Assembly: GCA_002862095.1 (NCBI GenBank)
Contig: PHSQ01000002.1
Location: 806,001-870,000, forward strand
From: Methylocystis sp. KS32
Lineage (GTDB): Bacteria; Pseudomonadota; Alphaproteobacteria; Rhizobiales; Beijerinckiaceae
Direction: 5' to 3'
DNA: 64,000 nucleotides
How positions within the stretch are numbered: the stretch's first letter is position 1; each line of letters begins with the position of its first letter. The notes below the pieces were generated by a model that saw nothing but the letters and a program-made list of their open reading frames with translations, was not told where the DNA came from and did not search any database. A program made the position numbers and the translations under genes. Positions 49,259-59,841 of this stretch are shown here, in pieces.

Positions 49259-51890
49259 TGACGATCCTTTTGGGAACGAGAATGAATTTCTTCACCGGCC
49301 TGCCCTCCAGCGCGCGTTGCACGCCTTCCTGCGCCAGAGCCTCGGCGCGAACGGCTTCCTCGTCGGCGTCGTGGGGAACGAGAATTTCCGCGCGTTTCTT
49401 GCCATTGACCTGGACGGGCAAGCTTATCAGCTCTTGCGCCACGAGGGTAGGATCGGCGACCGGCCAGGGCGCCCGCGCCGCCAAATCCTCATGGCCGAGG
49501 TCGGCCCAGCATTCCTCGGCGACATGCGGCGTCATCGGCGCGACCAGCAGAATGAGGCTCTCCGCCGCCTCGCGGAATACGAAGGCGAGATCCGCGGCGA
49601 CGCCCTCCTCGGTTACTTCGTCGAGCGCCGCCGTCAGCTCATTGGCGAATTCGCGTATCCGCGCGATGGCGCTGTTGAAGCGCAGGCGCTCGATATTTTC
49701 CGTCACCTGAGCGATGGCGCGGTGCGTCGCCTGGCGCAGCTTCCGCGCAGCCTCGCCGAATTGCGCTGGAACGGGCGCGCCCATCGGGGCGGCGACGCGG
49801 CCGGCCTCGCCGGTCAAGCGCCACAAACGCTGAACGAAGCGCCAGGCGCCCTGCGCGCCCTCGTCCGACCAAATCACGTCGCGATCCGGCGGCGAGTCCG
49901 ACAGCACGAAAAGCCGCGCGGTGTCGGCGCCGTAGCTCGCGATGATGTCGTCGGGGTCCACGGTGTTCTTCTTGGACTTCGACATCTTCTCGATCGGGCC
50001 AATGACGACTTCCGCGCCATCATCGATCATGAAGGCGCGGCGGCTCTTGTCATTGGTCTCGATACGGATTTCCGAAGGCGAGACCCACCCTTCCGGGCCT
50101 TTGTAGGTTTCGTGCACCACCATGCCCTGGGTGAACAGGCCGGAGAAGGGCTCGGCCAACTCCCCATGCCCCGAGTCACGCATCGCCCGCGCGAAAAAGC
50201 GCGAGTAGAGCAGATGCAAAATCGCGTGCTCGATTCCGCCGATATATTGATCGACCGGCAGCCAGCGGCGCATCGCCTCCCGCGCCGCCGGCTCCTGCGC
50301 ATTGTGCGGATCGGTGAAGCGCGCGTAATACCAGGAGGAATCGACGAAAGTGTCCATCGTGTCGGTCTCGCGCCGCGCCGGCTTGCCGCATTGCGGACAG
50401 GGGACATGCTTCCAGGTCGGATGACGGTCGAGCGGATTGCCGGGCTGATCGAAAGTGACGTCCTCCGGCAGGGTTACGGGCAGATCGGACGAGGGAGCCG
50501 GCACGGCGCCGCAAGCCTCGCAGTGGATGATGGGGATCGGACAACCCCAATAACGCTGGCGCGACACGCCCCAGTCGCGCAGCTTGTAATTGACCTTGCG
50601 CTTTCCTTGCGGCGCGCCGAAGAGGTCGGTCTTTTCCAGGCGCGCGGCGACGGCCTCCTTGGCCTGCGCCACGGTCAGGCCGTCGAGGAATCCCGAATTG
50701 ATCAGCCGTCCCTCGCCCTCGAAGGCGGCATCGGTCACGACGAGGCTGGCGGGCTCGGCGCCTTCGGGACAGACCACCGGCGTCGCGCCGAGGCCATAAC
50801 GGTTGGAGAAATCGAGGTCGCGCTGGTCATGCGCCGGGCAGCCGAAGATCGCGCCCGCGCCATAGTCCATCAGAACGAAATTGGCGACATAGACCGGCAG
50901 CAACCAGTTTTCGTCGAAGGGATGGCGGACTTTCAGGTCGGTGTCGAACCCCTTCTTTTCCGCCGTCTCGATGGCGGCGACCGACGTGCCCATATGATGG
51001 CATTCGTCGATGAAGGCCTTCAGCGCCGGGTTTTTCTCGGCGACGCTATGCGCCAGCGGGTGGTCGGCGGCTATCGCCAAAAATTTCGCGCCAAAAAGCG
51101 TATCTGGCCGCGTGGTGAAAACCTCGACTTCGCCAGAGGACTCGGCCATCTCGAATCGCACCAGCAGACCCTCGGATCGGCCGATCCAATTGTGTTGCAT
51201 CAGCCGGACTTTGTCCGGCCACCGCTCCAGCGTCTCCAGCCCTTTCAGCAAATCCTCGGAGTAGTTGGCGATCTTGAAGAACCATTGCGTCAGGTCGCGC
51301 TGTTCCACCAGCGCGCCCGAACGCCAGCCGCGCCCGTCGATCACCTGCTCATTGGCGAGCACGGTGTGGTCCACCGGGTCCCAATTCACCTTGGATTGCT
51401 TGCGGTCGACGATGCCGGCGCGCAGGAAATCGAGAAAGAGTTGCTGCTGGCGGCCGTAATAGGCGGGGTCGCAGGTTGCGATCTCCCGCGACCAATCGAG
51501 CGAAAGGCCGAGAGATTTGAGCTGGGCGCGCATCGCGGCGATATTGGCGTAGGTCCATTCGGCGGGATGGCGCTTGCCCTGCATGGCCGCGTTTTCGGCG
51601 GGAAGGCCGAAGGCGTCCCAGCCCATCGGATGCAGCACATCCGCGCCCTTGGCGCGCATGAAGCGGGCGATGACGTCGCCCATCGAATAGTTGCGCACAT
51701 GCCCCATGTGGATGCGCCCCGAAGGATAGGGGAACATCTCCAGCACGTAATATTTGGGCTTTTCGGAAGCGCCGCCGATGTTTCGACCGTCGCCGTCAAA
51801 AGTTGCTCCGGCCTCGAAGATCCGCGCGTCTTCCCAGATTTTCCGCCACTTGGGTTCGACGGTGGCGAAATTATAGCGTTCGACTCTCAT
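49245..51890 (-). CDS. leuS: leucyl-tRNA synthetase
   Basis: An 881-residue class I synthetase. HIGH-type motif is in [19 protein letters not shown], the CP1 editing domain contains [16 protein letters not shown], the zinc-like segment has HCEACGAVP and [11 protein letters not shown], and the KMSKS loop is [15 protein letters not shown]. Normal length and start ([19 protein letters not shown]). It charges leucine onto tRNA-Leu, one of which is encoded at 56.5 kb. Confidence 0.97.
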   Translation of the reverse strand: MRVERYNFATVEPKWRKIWEDARIFEAGATFDGDGRNIGGASEKPKYYVLEMFPYPSGRIHMGHVRNYSMGDVIARFMRAKGADVLHPMGWDAFGLPAENAAMQGKRHPAEWTYANIAAMRAQLKSLGLSLDWSREIATCDPAYYGRQQQLFLDFLRAGIVDRKQSKVNWDPVDHTVLANEQVIDGRGWRSGALVEQRDLTQWFFKIANYSEDLLKGLETLERWPDKVRLMQHNWIGRSEGLLVRFEMAESSGEVEVFTTRPDTLFGAKFLAIAADHPLAHSVAEKNPALKAFIDECHHMGTSVAAIETAEKKGFDTDLKVRHPFDENWLLPVYVANFVLMDYGAGAIFGCPAHDQRDLDFSNRYGLGATPVVCPEGAEPASLVVTDAAFEGEGRLINSGFLDGLTVAQAKEAVAARLEKTDLFGAPQGKRKVNYKLRDWGVSRQRYWGCPIPIIHCEACGAVPAPSSDLPVTLPEDVTFDQPGNPLDRHPTWKHVPCPQCGKPARRETDTMDTFVDSSWYYARFTDPHNAQEPAAREAMRRWLPVDQYIGGIEHAILHLLYSRFFARAMRDSGHGELAEPFSGLFTQGMVVHETYKGPEGWVSPSEIRIETNDKSRRAFMIDDGAEVVIGPIEKMSKSKKNTVDPDDIIASYGADTARLFVLSDSPPDRDVIWSDEGAQGAWRFVQRLWRLTGEAGRVAAPMGAPVPAQFGEAARKLRQATHRAIAQVTENIERLRFNSAIARIREFANELTAALDEVTEEGVAADLAFVFREAAESLILLVAPMTPHVAEECWADLGHEDLAARAPWPVADPTLVAQELISLPVQVNGKKRAEILVPHDADEEAVRAEALAQEGVQRALEGRPVKKFILVPKRIVNVVV

Positions 51891-52021
51891 GATGGCGGCT
51901 TATCCGGCGTAAGGCAGGGTTTTGCCTGTAATGCCGGGCGAGAGGCGGCTTGTCAAAGGCGCCGAAGAAAAAGTGGCGGACGTCGCCGCCCGCCGCTCGC
52001 ATCATCGTATTTGGAGTTGGC

Positions 52022-54031
52022 TCAAGCAAACTCCATGATCACCGCGTCGACCGCGAGGCTGTCGCCCGCCTTGGCGACGATTTTCTTGACGGTCACGTCG
52101 CGCTCGGCGCGCAGCACGTTTTCCATCTTCATCGCCTCGACCATGCACAAAGGCTCGCCCGCCTTGACCTCCTGCCCTTCAACGACATCGATGGTCTTGA
52201 CGAGACCCGGCATCGGACAGAGCAGATGTCTGGAGATTCCAGCATCCTTCTTCTTCGGCATGAAGGTGGCGAGTTCCGCTTCGCGCAGCGTGTAAACCCG
52301 CGCCGCGACGCTGACGCCCTGGTGCGACAGTTCGTAGCCATTGAGGATCGCCCGCGCCTGCACGAAAACGGTGTGGCCGTCGACGGCGCCCTCGAACACC
52401 GGCTCGCCCGGACGCCAGTTCGACGAAACGCGATGGGCGCGGTTGTCTCCCTGCGCGAAGCGCACGATCAGCGCTTCGCCCTGCGATTCGATCGAAACGT
52501 CGAAACGCTGATCGGCGAGCATGCACACGCGGTCGCGGGCGAACCGAACCGGCGCGCCATTGCGCAATTGCCCGGAAATCTTGCGTTTGCGTTCATTGCC
52601 GATGTGGTCCATCAGCGTCGCGACGGCGGCGAGAATATGCGCCAACTCGCCCTGAGGCTCCTGCGCGACGAAACCGCCTGCATATTCCTCGGCGATGAAG
52701 CCGGTGGACAGTTTTCCCGAGCGCCAGCGCTCGTGCATCATGAGCGAGGACAGGAAGGGGATATTGTGGCGGATGCCGTCGATCACGAAGCGGTCGAGCG
52801 CGTCGGCCTGCGCCTGAATGGCGCTCAAGCGGTTGGGTCCATGCGTGACGAGCTTGGCGATCATCGGATCGTAATGGATGGAGATTTCCCGCCCCTCGGT
52901 CACGCCGGTGTCGTTGCGCACGGTGATTCCGTCGGCGCGTTTTTCATCCGGCGGACGATATTTCACCAGACGGCCGATCGACGGCAGAAAGTTGCGCGTC
53001 GGATCCTCGGCGTAGATGCGGCTCTCTACCGCCCATCCCTTGATCTTGACGTCTTCCTGCTTGATTTGCAGCGGCTCGCCGGCGGCGACGCGGATCATCT
53101 GCTCGACAAGATCGATCCCGGTGATGAGTTCCGTCACCGGATGCTCGACTTGCAGGCGCGTGTTCATTTCCAGGAAATAGAAGCTCTTGTCCTGCCCCGC
53201 GACGAACTCCACCGTTCCGGCGGAATTGTAGTCCACGGCCTTGGCGAGCGCGACGGCCTGCGCCCCCATGGCCGCGCGGGTCTCGGGGTCGAGCAAAGGC
53301 GAAGGCGCTTCCTCGATGACTTTCTGATTGCGGCGCTGGATCGAACATTCGCGCTCGTTGAGATGAATCACATTGCCGTAACTGTCGCCCAGCACCTGGA
53401 TTTCGATGTGGCGCGGATTGACGATGAATTTCTCGATGAAGACGCGGTCGTCGCCGAAGGAGGACGCCGCTTCGGAGCGGGCGCGGTTGAAGCCTTCGAC
53501 GACTTCGTCGGCCTTGTACGCGACGCGCATCCCCTTGCCGCCGCCGCCGGCCGAAGCCTTCAGCATCACCGGATAGCCGATTTCATTCGCGATCTTGACC
53601 GCTTCCTCGCCGTTCTGGATCACGCCGAGATAGCCCGGCACCACGTTCACGTTCGCCTTGGAGGCGAATTTCTTGGATTCGATCTTGTCGCCCATCGCCT
53701 CGATGGCCCTTGGGTTGGGACCGATGAAAACGATGTTGGCCTCCGCGAGCGCCTTGGCGAAAGCGGCGCGCTCGGAAAGAAATCCATATCCCGGATGCAC
53801 TGCTTCGGCGCCGGTGATTTTGCAGGCCTCGATGATCTTGTCGATCAGGAGATAGGACTGGGCGGCGGCCGGCGGCCCAATATGAATCGCCTCGTCCGCC
53901 ATCTCCACATGAAGCGCGTCGGCGTCGGCGTCCGAATAGACGGCGACCGTGGCGATGCCCATGCGGCGGGCGGTCTTGATGATGCGGCAAGCGATCTCGC
54001 CGCGGTTGGCGATCAGTATTTTGCGAAACAT
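52022..54031 (-). CDS. pccA: acetyl/propionyl-CoA carboxylase alpha subunit (biotin carboxylase + BCCP)
   Basis: A 669-residue chain. The biotin carboxylase domain (about 1-450) starts MFRKILIANRGEIACRI and has KASAGGGGKGMRVAY (ATP loop) and FLEMNTRLQVEHPVTELITG. A middle BT domain (about 510-590) links to the C-terminal biotin carrier with the MVEAMKMENVL lysine site. Three-domain architecture and length fit propionyl-CoA carboxylase alpha, which with a beta subunit makes methylmalonyl-CoA. The beta-subunit gene is not in the window. Confidence 0.9.
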   Translation of the reverse strand: MFRKILIANRGEIACRIIKTARRMGIATVAVYSDADADALHVEMADEAIHIGPPAAAQSYLLIDKIIEACKITGAEAVHPGYGFLSERAAFAKALAEANIVFIGPNPRAIEAMGDKIESKKFASKANVNVVPGYLGVIQNGEEAVKIANEIGYPVMLKASAGGGGKGMRVAYKADEVVEGFNRARSEAASSFGDDRVFIEKFIVNPRHIEIQVLGDSYGNVIHLNERECSIQRRNQKVIEEAPSPLLDPETRAAMGAQAVALAKAVDYNSAGTVEFVAGQDKSFYFLEMNTRLQVEHPVTELITGIDLVEQMIRVAAGEPLQIKQEDVKIKGWAVESRIYAEDPTRNFLPSIGRLVKYRPPDEKRADGITVRNDTGVTEGREISIHYDPMIAKLVTHGPNRLSAIQAQADALDRFVIDGIRHNIPFLSSLMMHERWRSGKLSTGFIAEEYAGGFVAQEPQGELAHILAAVATLMDHIGNERKRKISGQLRNGAPVRFARDRVCMLADQRFDVSIESQGEALIVRFAQGDNRAHRVSSNWRPGEPVFEGAVDGHTVFVQARAILNGYELSHQGVSVAARVYTLREAELATFMPKKKDAGISRHLLCPMPGLVKTIDVVEGQEVKAGEPLCMVEAMKMENVLRAERDVTVKKIVAKAGDSLAVDAVIMEFA

Positions 54032-54110
54032 TGGCGCCCCAACCTTAAAGCGTTTGACGCACCCGCCTCCGCTCCCCCGGAAACTGGCGGGCGCCGGTTT
54101 TTGTTATTTG

Positions 54111-54743
54111 CTATTTTGATTCTGTTTCTTCGTCTGGACGCTTCGCCTGGACGCTGTCAACGATGCCGAACGCCTTCGCCTCTTCCGCCGTCATGAAATG
54201 ATCGCGGTCGAGAGTCTTCTCGATGGTGTCGTAATCCTTGCCGGTGTGCTTCACATATATTTCGTTCAGGCGGCGCTTGATCTTGAGAATGTCTTCGGCG
54301 TGCCGCTGAATGTCGGACGCCTGGCCCTGGAAGCCGCCAGAGGGCTGGTGCAACATCACGCGGGCGTTGGGAAGCGCAAAGCGAAGTCCCGCGGCGCCGG
54401 CGCACAGCAGCAGCGACCCCATGGAGGCCGCCTGGCCAACGCAGAGCGTCGAGACCTTGGGCTTGATGAACTGCATCGTGTCGTAGATCGCCAAGCCGGA
54501 GGTGACGACGCCGCCGGGAGAATTGATGTAGATGGAGATTTCCTTTTTGGGATTCTCGGACTCGAGGAACAGAAGCTGCGCGATGATCACCGAGGCCATA
54601 TGGTCTTCCACAGGCCCGGTGAGGAAGATGATGCGCTCGCGCAGCAGACGCGAGTAAATGTCGAAACCGCGTTCGCCCCGCGACGTGTTCTCGATCACCT
54701 GCGGGATGAGATACTGGTTATAAACCTCGATTGGATCGCGCAT
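54111..54743 (-). CDS. clpP: ATP-dependent Clp protease proteolytic subunit
   Basis: A 210-residue Clp[20 protein letters not shown], the oxyanion glycines in [17 protein letters not shown], the nucleophile Ser in [15 protein letters not shown], the catalytic His in [13 protein letters not shown] and the Asp in [12 protein letters not shown] are all present. It assembles as a tetradecamer that degrades unfolded proteins with ClpX or ClpA. tig lies upstream on the same strand, as is typical. Confidence 0.96.
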   Translation of the reverse strand: MRDPIEVYNQYLIPQVIENTSRGERGFDIYSRLLRERIIFLTGPVEDHMASVIIAQLLFLESENPKKEISIYINSPGGVVTSGLAIYDTMQFIKPKVSTLCVGQAASMGSLLLCAGAAGLRFALPNARVMLHQPSGGFQGQASDIQRHAEDILKIKRRLNEIYVKHTGKDYDTIEKTLDRDHFMTAEEAKAFGIVDSVQAKRPDEETESK

Positions 54744-54897
54744 CTTCCTTGCCTTTCTCGCCCTTGGCGGGGCCGCCGCTTCGCCATCGGAACGCGGCGG
54801 TCCAGCCTCTAGTCATATTTCGTCCGGGCGGCAAGACGCAAAACCAGGACCAGCGGCGTTGACTCCTCGAAAGAAAGGCCTGCCGCGCGTCGGCTCG

Positions 54898-56253
54898 TCA
54901 GGCGGCTTCGTCCTCGTCCTCGGCGAAGAGTTCATCGCGCGTCACGGTCTTGTCCGCGATCTTGATGAGGCTGCTCAGATGGGCGACCACCCGCTCCTCG
55001 TAAATCGGAGCGCGAAGCTGGGCCAGCGCCGCTTCATTGTTGCGGTAGAAGTCCCAGACCTGCTTCTCCTGACCAGGGAACTGACGCGCCCGCTCGACCA
55101 CGGCGTCCGTGAGGTCTTTCTCCTCCACCTTGACGCCGGCGCGCTGGCCGATTTCCGCCAGAACCAGCCCGAGGCGGACGCGGCGCTCGGCGATGGCGCG
55201 ATATTCGGCGCGCAGCGCTTCCTCGCTCTTGCCCTCGTCGGCCAGGGTCTTGCCCGCGCGCTTGCGCTCGGCCTCGACCTCCCGCCAGATGGAGTCGAAT
55301 TCCTGATCGACGAGTCCCTGCGGAAGCTCGAAGCTGTATCGCGCGTCGAGCGCGTCCAAAAGAGCGCGCTTCAGCTTGTCGCGCGAGGCCTTGTCGTAGT
55401 CGGCCTCGATATTGCCGCGCACGGCCGTCTTGAAGGCGTCAAGCGATTCGAAACCATATTTCTTGGCGAATTCGTCGTCGATTTCTTGCGCCTTCGGGCC
55501 GGCGACGGACTTCACCGTGACGTCGAATTCGGCCGCCTTGCCGGCGAGATTCGTGGCGGAGTAATTCTCCGGGAAGGTCACTTTCACCACCCGCTGTTCG
55601 CCCGCCGCGGCGCCTTCGAGCTGTTCCTCGAAGCCGGGAATGAAGGAGCCGGAGCCCAGCACGAGGTCGACGTCTCCGCCGGTTCCGCCCTCGAAAGGCA
55701 CGCCGTCGAGCTTGCCGGTGAAGTCGATGGCGACCTTATCGCCCTTCTCGGCCTTGGCGCCCTCGGCGGTCTTGGGCTCGAATTCGCGGACGCGCTCGGC
55801 GAGTTTCTCCAGCGCGGACTGCACGTCCTCGTCCGTGACCGGCGCCACCGGCCGTTCGAGAGAGATGTCGTCGAAACCGCCGAGTTCGAAAATCGGCAGC
55901 GTCTCGAACGAAACGGAGAAGGCGAAATCACCCGCCGCCTCGAGCGCCTTTTCGACCTCTTCCTGAGCGGGGAAATCGAGCTTCGGCTCCATCGCCACGC
56001 GAAGCTGGTTTTCGTCCATGATCTTGCGGTTCGCCTCGTTCACCGCCTCTTGCAGCACCTCGCCCATGAGGCTCTTGCCGTAGAGCTTTCTAAGGTGGGA
56101 AACGGGCGCCTTGCCCGGCCGGAAGCCCTTGATGTGAGCCTTGGCGCGCATCTCCATGAGCTGCGAATCGAGCTTGGCGGCCAGATCGCCCGCCGGCAAC
56201 ACAACCTTAAATTCCCGTTTCAAGCCCTCGGAGAGGGTTTGCGTCACTTGCAT
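54898..56253 (-). CDS. tig: trigger factor
   Basis: A 451-residue ribosome-associated chaperone. [20 protein letters not shown] is the standard start; six extra upstream residues (to 56271) are less likely. The ribosome-binding loop [17 protein letters not shown] is intact. The FKBP-type PPIase domain has [22 protein letters not shown], and the C-terminal helical domain ends in an acidic tail ([10 protein letters not shown]). Confidence 0.96.
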   Translation of the reverse strand: MQVTQTLSEGLKREFKVVLPAGDLAAKLDSQLMEMRAKAHIKGFRPGKAPVSHLRKLYGKSLMGEVLQEAVNEANRKIMDENQLRVAMEPKLDFPAQEEVEKALEAAGDFAFSVSFETLPIFELGGFDDISLERPVAPVTDEDVQSALEKLAERVREFEPKTAEGAKAEKGDKVAIDFTGKLDGVPFEGGTGGDVDLVLGSGSFIPGFEEQLEGAAAGEQRVVKVTFPENYSATNLAGKAAEFDVTVKSVAGPKAQEIDDEFAKKYGFESLDAFKTAVRGNIEADYDKASRDKLKRALLDALDARYSFELPQGLVDQEFDSIWREVEAERKRAGKTLADEGKSEEALRAEYRAIAERRVRLGLVLAEIGQRAGVKVEEKDLTDAVVERARQFPGQEKQVWDFYRNNEAALAQLRAPIYEERVVAHLSSLIKIADKTVTRDELFAEDEDEAA

Positions 56254-56465
56254 GTCATTCGCCTTCCGCAATAGCCCGCCGCTCGCGGCGGGCGTCCTCG
56301 AGACGCCCTTGCGTCCTTGTGGCGGCGCTCAGCGCCGAAACTCTCCTATGCGCCGTCACGCGGAAACAACACTCCGCCATGCGGCGCAGACCCGAACAAA
56401 GGCCGTCGACAAGCCAGATGCAGCCCCGCGGCCCTGGCCTCTCGATGACGCTTGCGCCGGTCTTT

Positions 56466-56550
56466 TGGTGCGGGCGGAGGGACTCGAACCCCCACGACTT
56501 GCGTCACCGGAACCTAAATCCGGCGCGTCTACCAGTTCCGCCACGCCCGC
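56466..56550 (-). tRNA. tRNA-Leu (anticodon UAG)
   Basis: An 85-nt class II tRNA on the minus strand, with acceptor arms GCGGGCG and CGCCCGC, discriminator A and encoded CCA. D-arm GCGGAACTGGTAGACGC, anticodon stem-loop CCGGA-TTTAGGT-TCCGG with TAG, a short variable arm, and the T-loop GTTCGAGTC are present. It decodes CUA and other CUN leucine codons. Confidence 0.95.
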
Positions 56551-56770
56551 GACGGGTGGTCCGCCGACCATGCCCACGGTCGCCGGAAGGCGATCCCGCC
56601 GGCGCGTCGCGCCGCTCTATAGCATGACGGATAGCCCGCGCAGCAGAAATTATGCGGAAAAAGCCACCCCGATTTGTACGAGAACGCCGCGAGCCGCGAA
56701 CGGCGTCGCATATTTGTCGCGGGCGGGCTAAAAAGCCCGAAGATCGTGAAGCCTCAACCCCGGACCCGTA

Positions 56771-58114
56771 ATGCCGCACGCCTGCTCTCGAAGAAGCTTC
56801 CTGGCCGGCGTCAGCGCCGCCGTTCTGTCTTCCCCGGCGCGATCCGAGACGGTCGGCGAACCAAGGATCATTGAAGCTCGCGCCGGCAAAGCGGAGATTC
56901 TGCCCGCGCCCGCCCCTCCCTCCGACATTCTCGGTTTCGACGGCGCGACGCCGGGTCCCCTGCTGCGCTATAAACAGGGCGAGACGCTTTTCGCGCGCCT
57001 CAAGAACGAAACCGACCAGCCGCTATCCCTGCATTGGCAGGGCATGAGGGGGGAAAATGCGATGGACGGCGCGGCGCCGCTCACCCAGCAGCCGGTCGCG
57101 CCCGGCGCAAGCTTCGATTACCGCCGCCCGCTGCCGGACCCCGGTCTTTTTTGTTATCGCCCCAGCGTCTTTCCCCTGAGTGGCGAACTCATGGGTCGCG
57201 GCCTCAAGGGGCTCCTGATCGTGGACGAAGCCTCGCCGCTCGAATCCGACGCCGATCTGGCCGTCGTTCTGGACGATTGGAGGCTCGATCCCAACGGATC
57301 GATTGACCAGGACTTTTCCAAAAACGCCGAGGCGCGGGGCGAAGGCAGGATCGGCGCGCTGCTGACCGTCAATGGGACGCCGGCGCCGGCGGCGCGCGAA
57401 TTCTCCCCCGGCGCCAGGGTGCGGCTGAGACTCGCCAATCTCGCCAACGCCCGCATCATGGCGCTGTCTTTCGAGAACGTGAAGCCTTATGTCATCGCCA
57501 TCGACAGTCAACCTTGCGACGCTTTCGTCCCCGTGCGCCAGACGATTCCCGTCGCTCCGGGCGCGCGTTTCGAACTGATGTTCGATCTTCCCGCCGAACA
57601 GGGCGCCCAGGCCCGGCTGATCCTGCGCGGCGCGAATGGCCAGGATCGGGACCTGATCCGCTTCTCCGCCAGAGGGCAAGCCGTCCCGGCCCGCCCGCCG
57701 ATCCGCTCCCTACCCGACAATCCGGCCCTGCCGCGCGCGATCAAGCTCCAGGAATCAAAGAAGGTCGACATCGTCATCGCGCCGATGGGTCAGGGCTGGA
57801 GCTTCAACGGCGCGCCGTCGAAAGCCTATTCCGGCGCCCCCTTTTTCCGGGTGAAGCGGGGCGCTCCGGTGACGCTCGGTTTCAACAACCGCGCCCTGGT
57901 TCCGCTCGTCATGCATGTGCATGGCCATGCGGTACGCCTGCTTCACGATCTCGACGACGGATGGGAGCCCTATTGGCGCAACGCCATCGTGGCGCCGCCC
58001 GGCAAGACCAAGCATGTGGCCTTCGTCGCCGACGCGCCGGGGAAATGGGCGCTGCACGATGACATTCTCGAACATGAGGCCGCCGGCCTCGCCGGCTGGT
58101 TCGAGGTGTCATAG
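56771..58114 (+). CDS. multicopper oxidase-like protein with degenerate copper sites
   Basis: A 447-residue three-cupredoxin-domain protein with a Tat signal (ACSRRSFLAGVSAAVL). The fold signatures are kept: LSLHWQGMRGENAMDGAAP, PDPGLFCYRPS, VMHVHGHAVRLL and WALHDDILEHEAAGLAGWF. Catalytic ligands are mostly lost: H88-W-Q90 instead of HxH, Y129-R-P-S instead of YHxH, and H429-D-D instead of HCH, so the type 1 Cys is gone; H382, H384, H429 and H435 remain. It therefore probably does not carry out four-electron oxygen reduction and may instead bind copper or act structurally. Followed by another exported protein on the same strand. Confidence 0.85.
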   Translation: MPHACSRRSFLAGVSAAVLSSPARSETVGEPRIIEARAGKAEILPAPAPPSDILGFDGATPGPLLRYKQGETLFARLKNETDQPLSLHWQGMRGENAMDGAAPLTQQPVAPGASFDYRRPLPDPGLFCYRPSVFPLSGELMGRGLKGLLIVDEASPLESDADLAVVLDDWRLDPNGSIDQDFSKNAEARGEGRIGALLTVNGTPAPAAREFSPGARVRLRLANLANARIMALSFENVKPYVIAIDSQPCDAFVPVRQTIPVAPGARFELMFDLPAEQGAQARLILRGANGQDRDLIRFSARGQAVPARPPIRSLPDNPALPRAIKLQESKKVDIVIAPMGQGWSFNGAPSKAYSGAPFFRVKRGAPVTLGFNNRALVPLVMHVHGHAVRLLHDLDDGWEPYWRNAIVAPPGKTKHVAFVADAPGKWALHDDILEHEAAGLAGWFEVS

Positions 58115-58428
58115 TACAAGGAATCATCCATGCCACGATACCTGGGTTTCTTCGCCAGACCAAACCGCCGGAGCGAGCCCCCCCCGCAAGGCGCAGATAT
58201 TTGTGCGCTTGCGAAGAAATTCGCGCGTCTCATGTGGCGGATCGTCACGGGACAAGGCGCGAAAACCTGATATAAGATGCTCGAGGCCGCGCTTTGAGGG
58301 TGCAGCCGCATCCTTGAAACCTGCCCGTCGAGAACGGAACATGACGCGCGGGGGCGTCCGACGCCGGGCTCCTTATGAAACCGCGCCAAGAAGCGGTTCG
58401 CCTGAGAAGAAAGAACAGGGAGTACAAA
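58115..58428. other. intergenic region between two exported-protein genes
   Basis: About 310 bp with no gene seen. It may contain a promoter for the downstream gene; no strong hairpin or repeat was found. Confidence 0.4.
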
Positions 58429-59010
58429 ATGAATACGAGATTTCTCGCCGCCCTGGCGTTCGCGACGACAGTCGGCATGGCCGGTCAGGCCTACGCCCAC
58501 GGCGGCGTGAGCATCGATCAGGGCCAGTGCGTGATGAAAATCGGCCCCGATCAGATGACCTTCACGGGCTATCAACCGCTGAAGTCGCGCGAACAGTTCT
58601 GCGACGACATCCCCGATGTCGGCCCGACCATCATCGTGCTCGACGCCCAGCAGGACGAATTGCGCGACATGAATCTGGAAATCCGCATTCTGCGCAATGT
58701 CGGCCAGAAGGACGACAACGAAAATCTCGAAGCGAACACCGAAATCTACGTGGCGCCCAAGAAGTATAAGACCGGGACGCTGAACTTCGAATATAACTTC
58801 GCCAACAAGGGAAATTTCATCGGCCTGGTGAAGGCGCGCAGCGACGACGGCTCTAAGGAATATGTCTCGCGCTTCCCCTTCTCTGTCGGCGAAACGGCGA
58901 ACAAGAATCTTCTCACCGCCCTGGTGCTCGGCGCCGCGGGCCTCGTGGCCTTCGGCCTCTTCTACAAGCACGCCTTCCTCGACAAGAAGAAGGCCCCGCC
59001 AAAGGCCTGA
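58429..59010 (+). CDS. exported protein with C-terminal membrane anchor (possible PmoD/AmoD-like copper protein)
   Basis: A 193-residue protein from ATG 58429; the open frame to 58375 is excluded because the signal peptide begins here (LAALAFATTVGMAGQAYA). Cleavage after AYA would leave His as the mature N-terminus. C34-V-M36, M43 and C58 form a Cys/Met-rich patch near the N-terminus, and the middle is beta-rich (LEANTEIYVAPKKY, TLNFEYNFANKGNFIG). A C-terminal helix (about 159-183, LLTALVLGAAGLVAFGLFY) and a lysine-rich tail anchor it. This layout resembles PmoD/AmoD proteins of methane and ammonia oxidisers, but I cannot confirm homology. It lies beside the MCO-like gene. Confidence 0.6.
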   Translation: MNTRFLAALAFATTVGMAGQAYAHGGVSIDQGQCVMKIGPDQMTFTGYQPLKSREQFCDDIPDVGPTIIVLDAQQDELRDMNLEIRILRNVGQKDDNENLEANTEIYVAPKKYKTGTLNFEYNFANKGNFIGLVKARSDDGSKEYVSRFPFSVGETANKNLLTALVLGAAGLVAFGLFYKHAFLDKKKAPPKA

Positions 59011-59061
59011 GGGACCCGGTCGCTAAAGCGCGTTCGTTCAAATCATAGATCGAGCGCGCCC

Positions 59062-59154
59062 AAAAACCGTCGCCCACTTTTTGGGAACATGCTCTATTCA
59101 CTTGAGCATGTTCCATTCCAAAAACCGTCGCCCACTTTTTGGGAACATGCTCTA
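59062..59154. repeat. 35-bp direct repeat pair with internal palindrome
   Basis: Identical 35-bp units at 59062-59096 and 59120-59154 flank a short spacer. GGAACATGCTC (59084-59094) pairs with GAGCATGTTCC (59104-59114). The final TCTA of the second copy supplies the TAG stop codon of lolD on the minus strand. It resembles mosaic intergenic repeats of Alphaproteobacteria. Confidence 0.75.
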
Positions 59155-59841
59155 ATCTATCTCGACAAGCTGGCCGTCGCGTAAAGTCACGCGGCGGTCC
59201 ATTTGCTTCGCGAGATCGATATTATGGGTGGCGACCAGCGCCGCTAGACCGCTGCCGCGCGCAAGCCGCATGAGCGTGTCGAACACATGCTCCGCGGTGC
59301 GGGGATCGAGATTGCCCGTCGGTTCGTCCGCGAGAAGAAGATCCGGCCCATTGGCGACCGCGCGCGCGATGGCGACGCGCTGTTGCTCCCCGCCGGAAAG
59401 CTCGCCGGGTCGATGGCCAGCGCGTGCGCCGAGATGCAAATATTCGAGCAATTGCCCCGCTCTCTCCACCGCGACGCGGCGGTCGAGCCCCGCGATGATC
59501 TGCGGCAGCGTCACATTCTCCAGCGCGGTGAACTCCGGCAGAAGATGGTGGAATTGGTATACGAAGCCAATCGTCACGCGGCGAAGACGGGTGCGCTCGT
59601 CGTCGCTCATCGTGGAGGTCGGCGCGTTGTTGATTTTGACTTCCCCCTCGTCGGGCAACTCCAGAAGCCCCGCGACGTGAAGAAGCGTCGATTTGCCGGC
59701 GCCGGAGGGCGCGATCAGCGCCACGGTCTGGCCCGCCTCCATCACGAAGCCCGCATTGACGAGAATGTCGAGGCGGGCGTCACCTTCGCGGTAATGGCGC
59801 GAGACACGGTTCAGTTCCAACACAGGACCGTTCATCGGCAT
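59152..59841 (-). CDS. lolD: lipoprotein-releasing ABC transporter ATP-binding protein LolD
   Basis: A 229-residue ABC ATPase. Walker A is [16 protein letters not shown], the signature is [14 protein letters not shown], Walker B is [14 protein letters not shown], and the H-loop is ALVATHN. Q-loop [17 protein letters not shown] is typical of LolD. With LolC/E it releases lipoproteins from the inner membrane to LolA. Its ATG overlaps the lolC stop by one base. Confidence 0.94.
   Translation of the reverse strand: MPMNGPVLELNRVSRHYREGDARLDILVNAGFVMEAGQTVALIAPSGAGKSTLLHVAGLLELPDEGEVKINNAPTSTMSDDERTRLRRVTIGFVYQFHHLLPEFTALENVTLPQIIAGLDRRVAVERAGQLLEYLHLGARAGHRPGELSGGEQQRVAIARAVANGPDLLLADEPTGNLDPRTAEHVFDTLMRLARGSGLAALVATHNIDLAKQMDRRVTLRDGQLVEID

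Noticed and set aside
49146..52295. Very long plus-strand frame opposite leuS
   Set aside because: It is antisense to a complete, well-conserved leuS and shows no motifs; typical antisense openness of GC-rich genes.
51950..54196. Plus-strand 748-residue frame opposite the carboxylase gene
   Set aside because: Antisense shadow of a clear biotin carboxylase; no signal, domain or ribosome-binding site.
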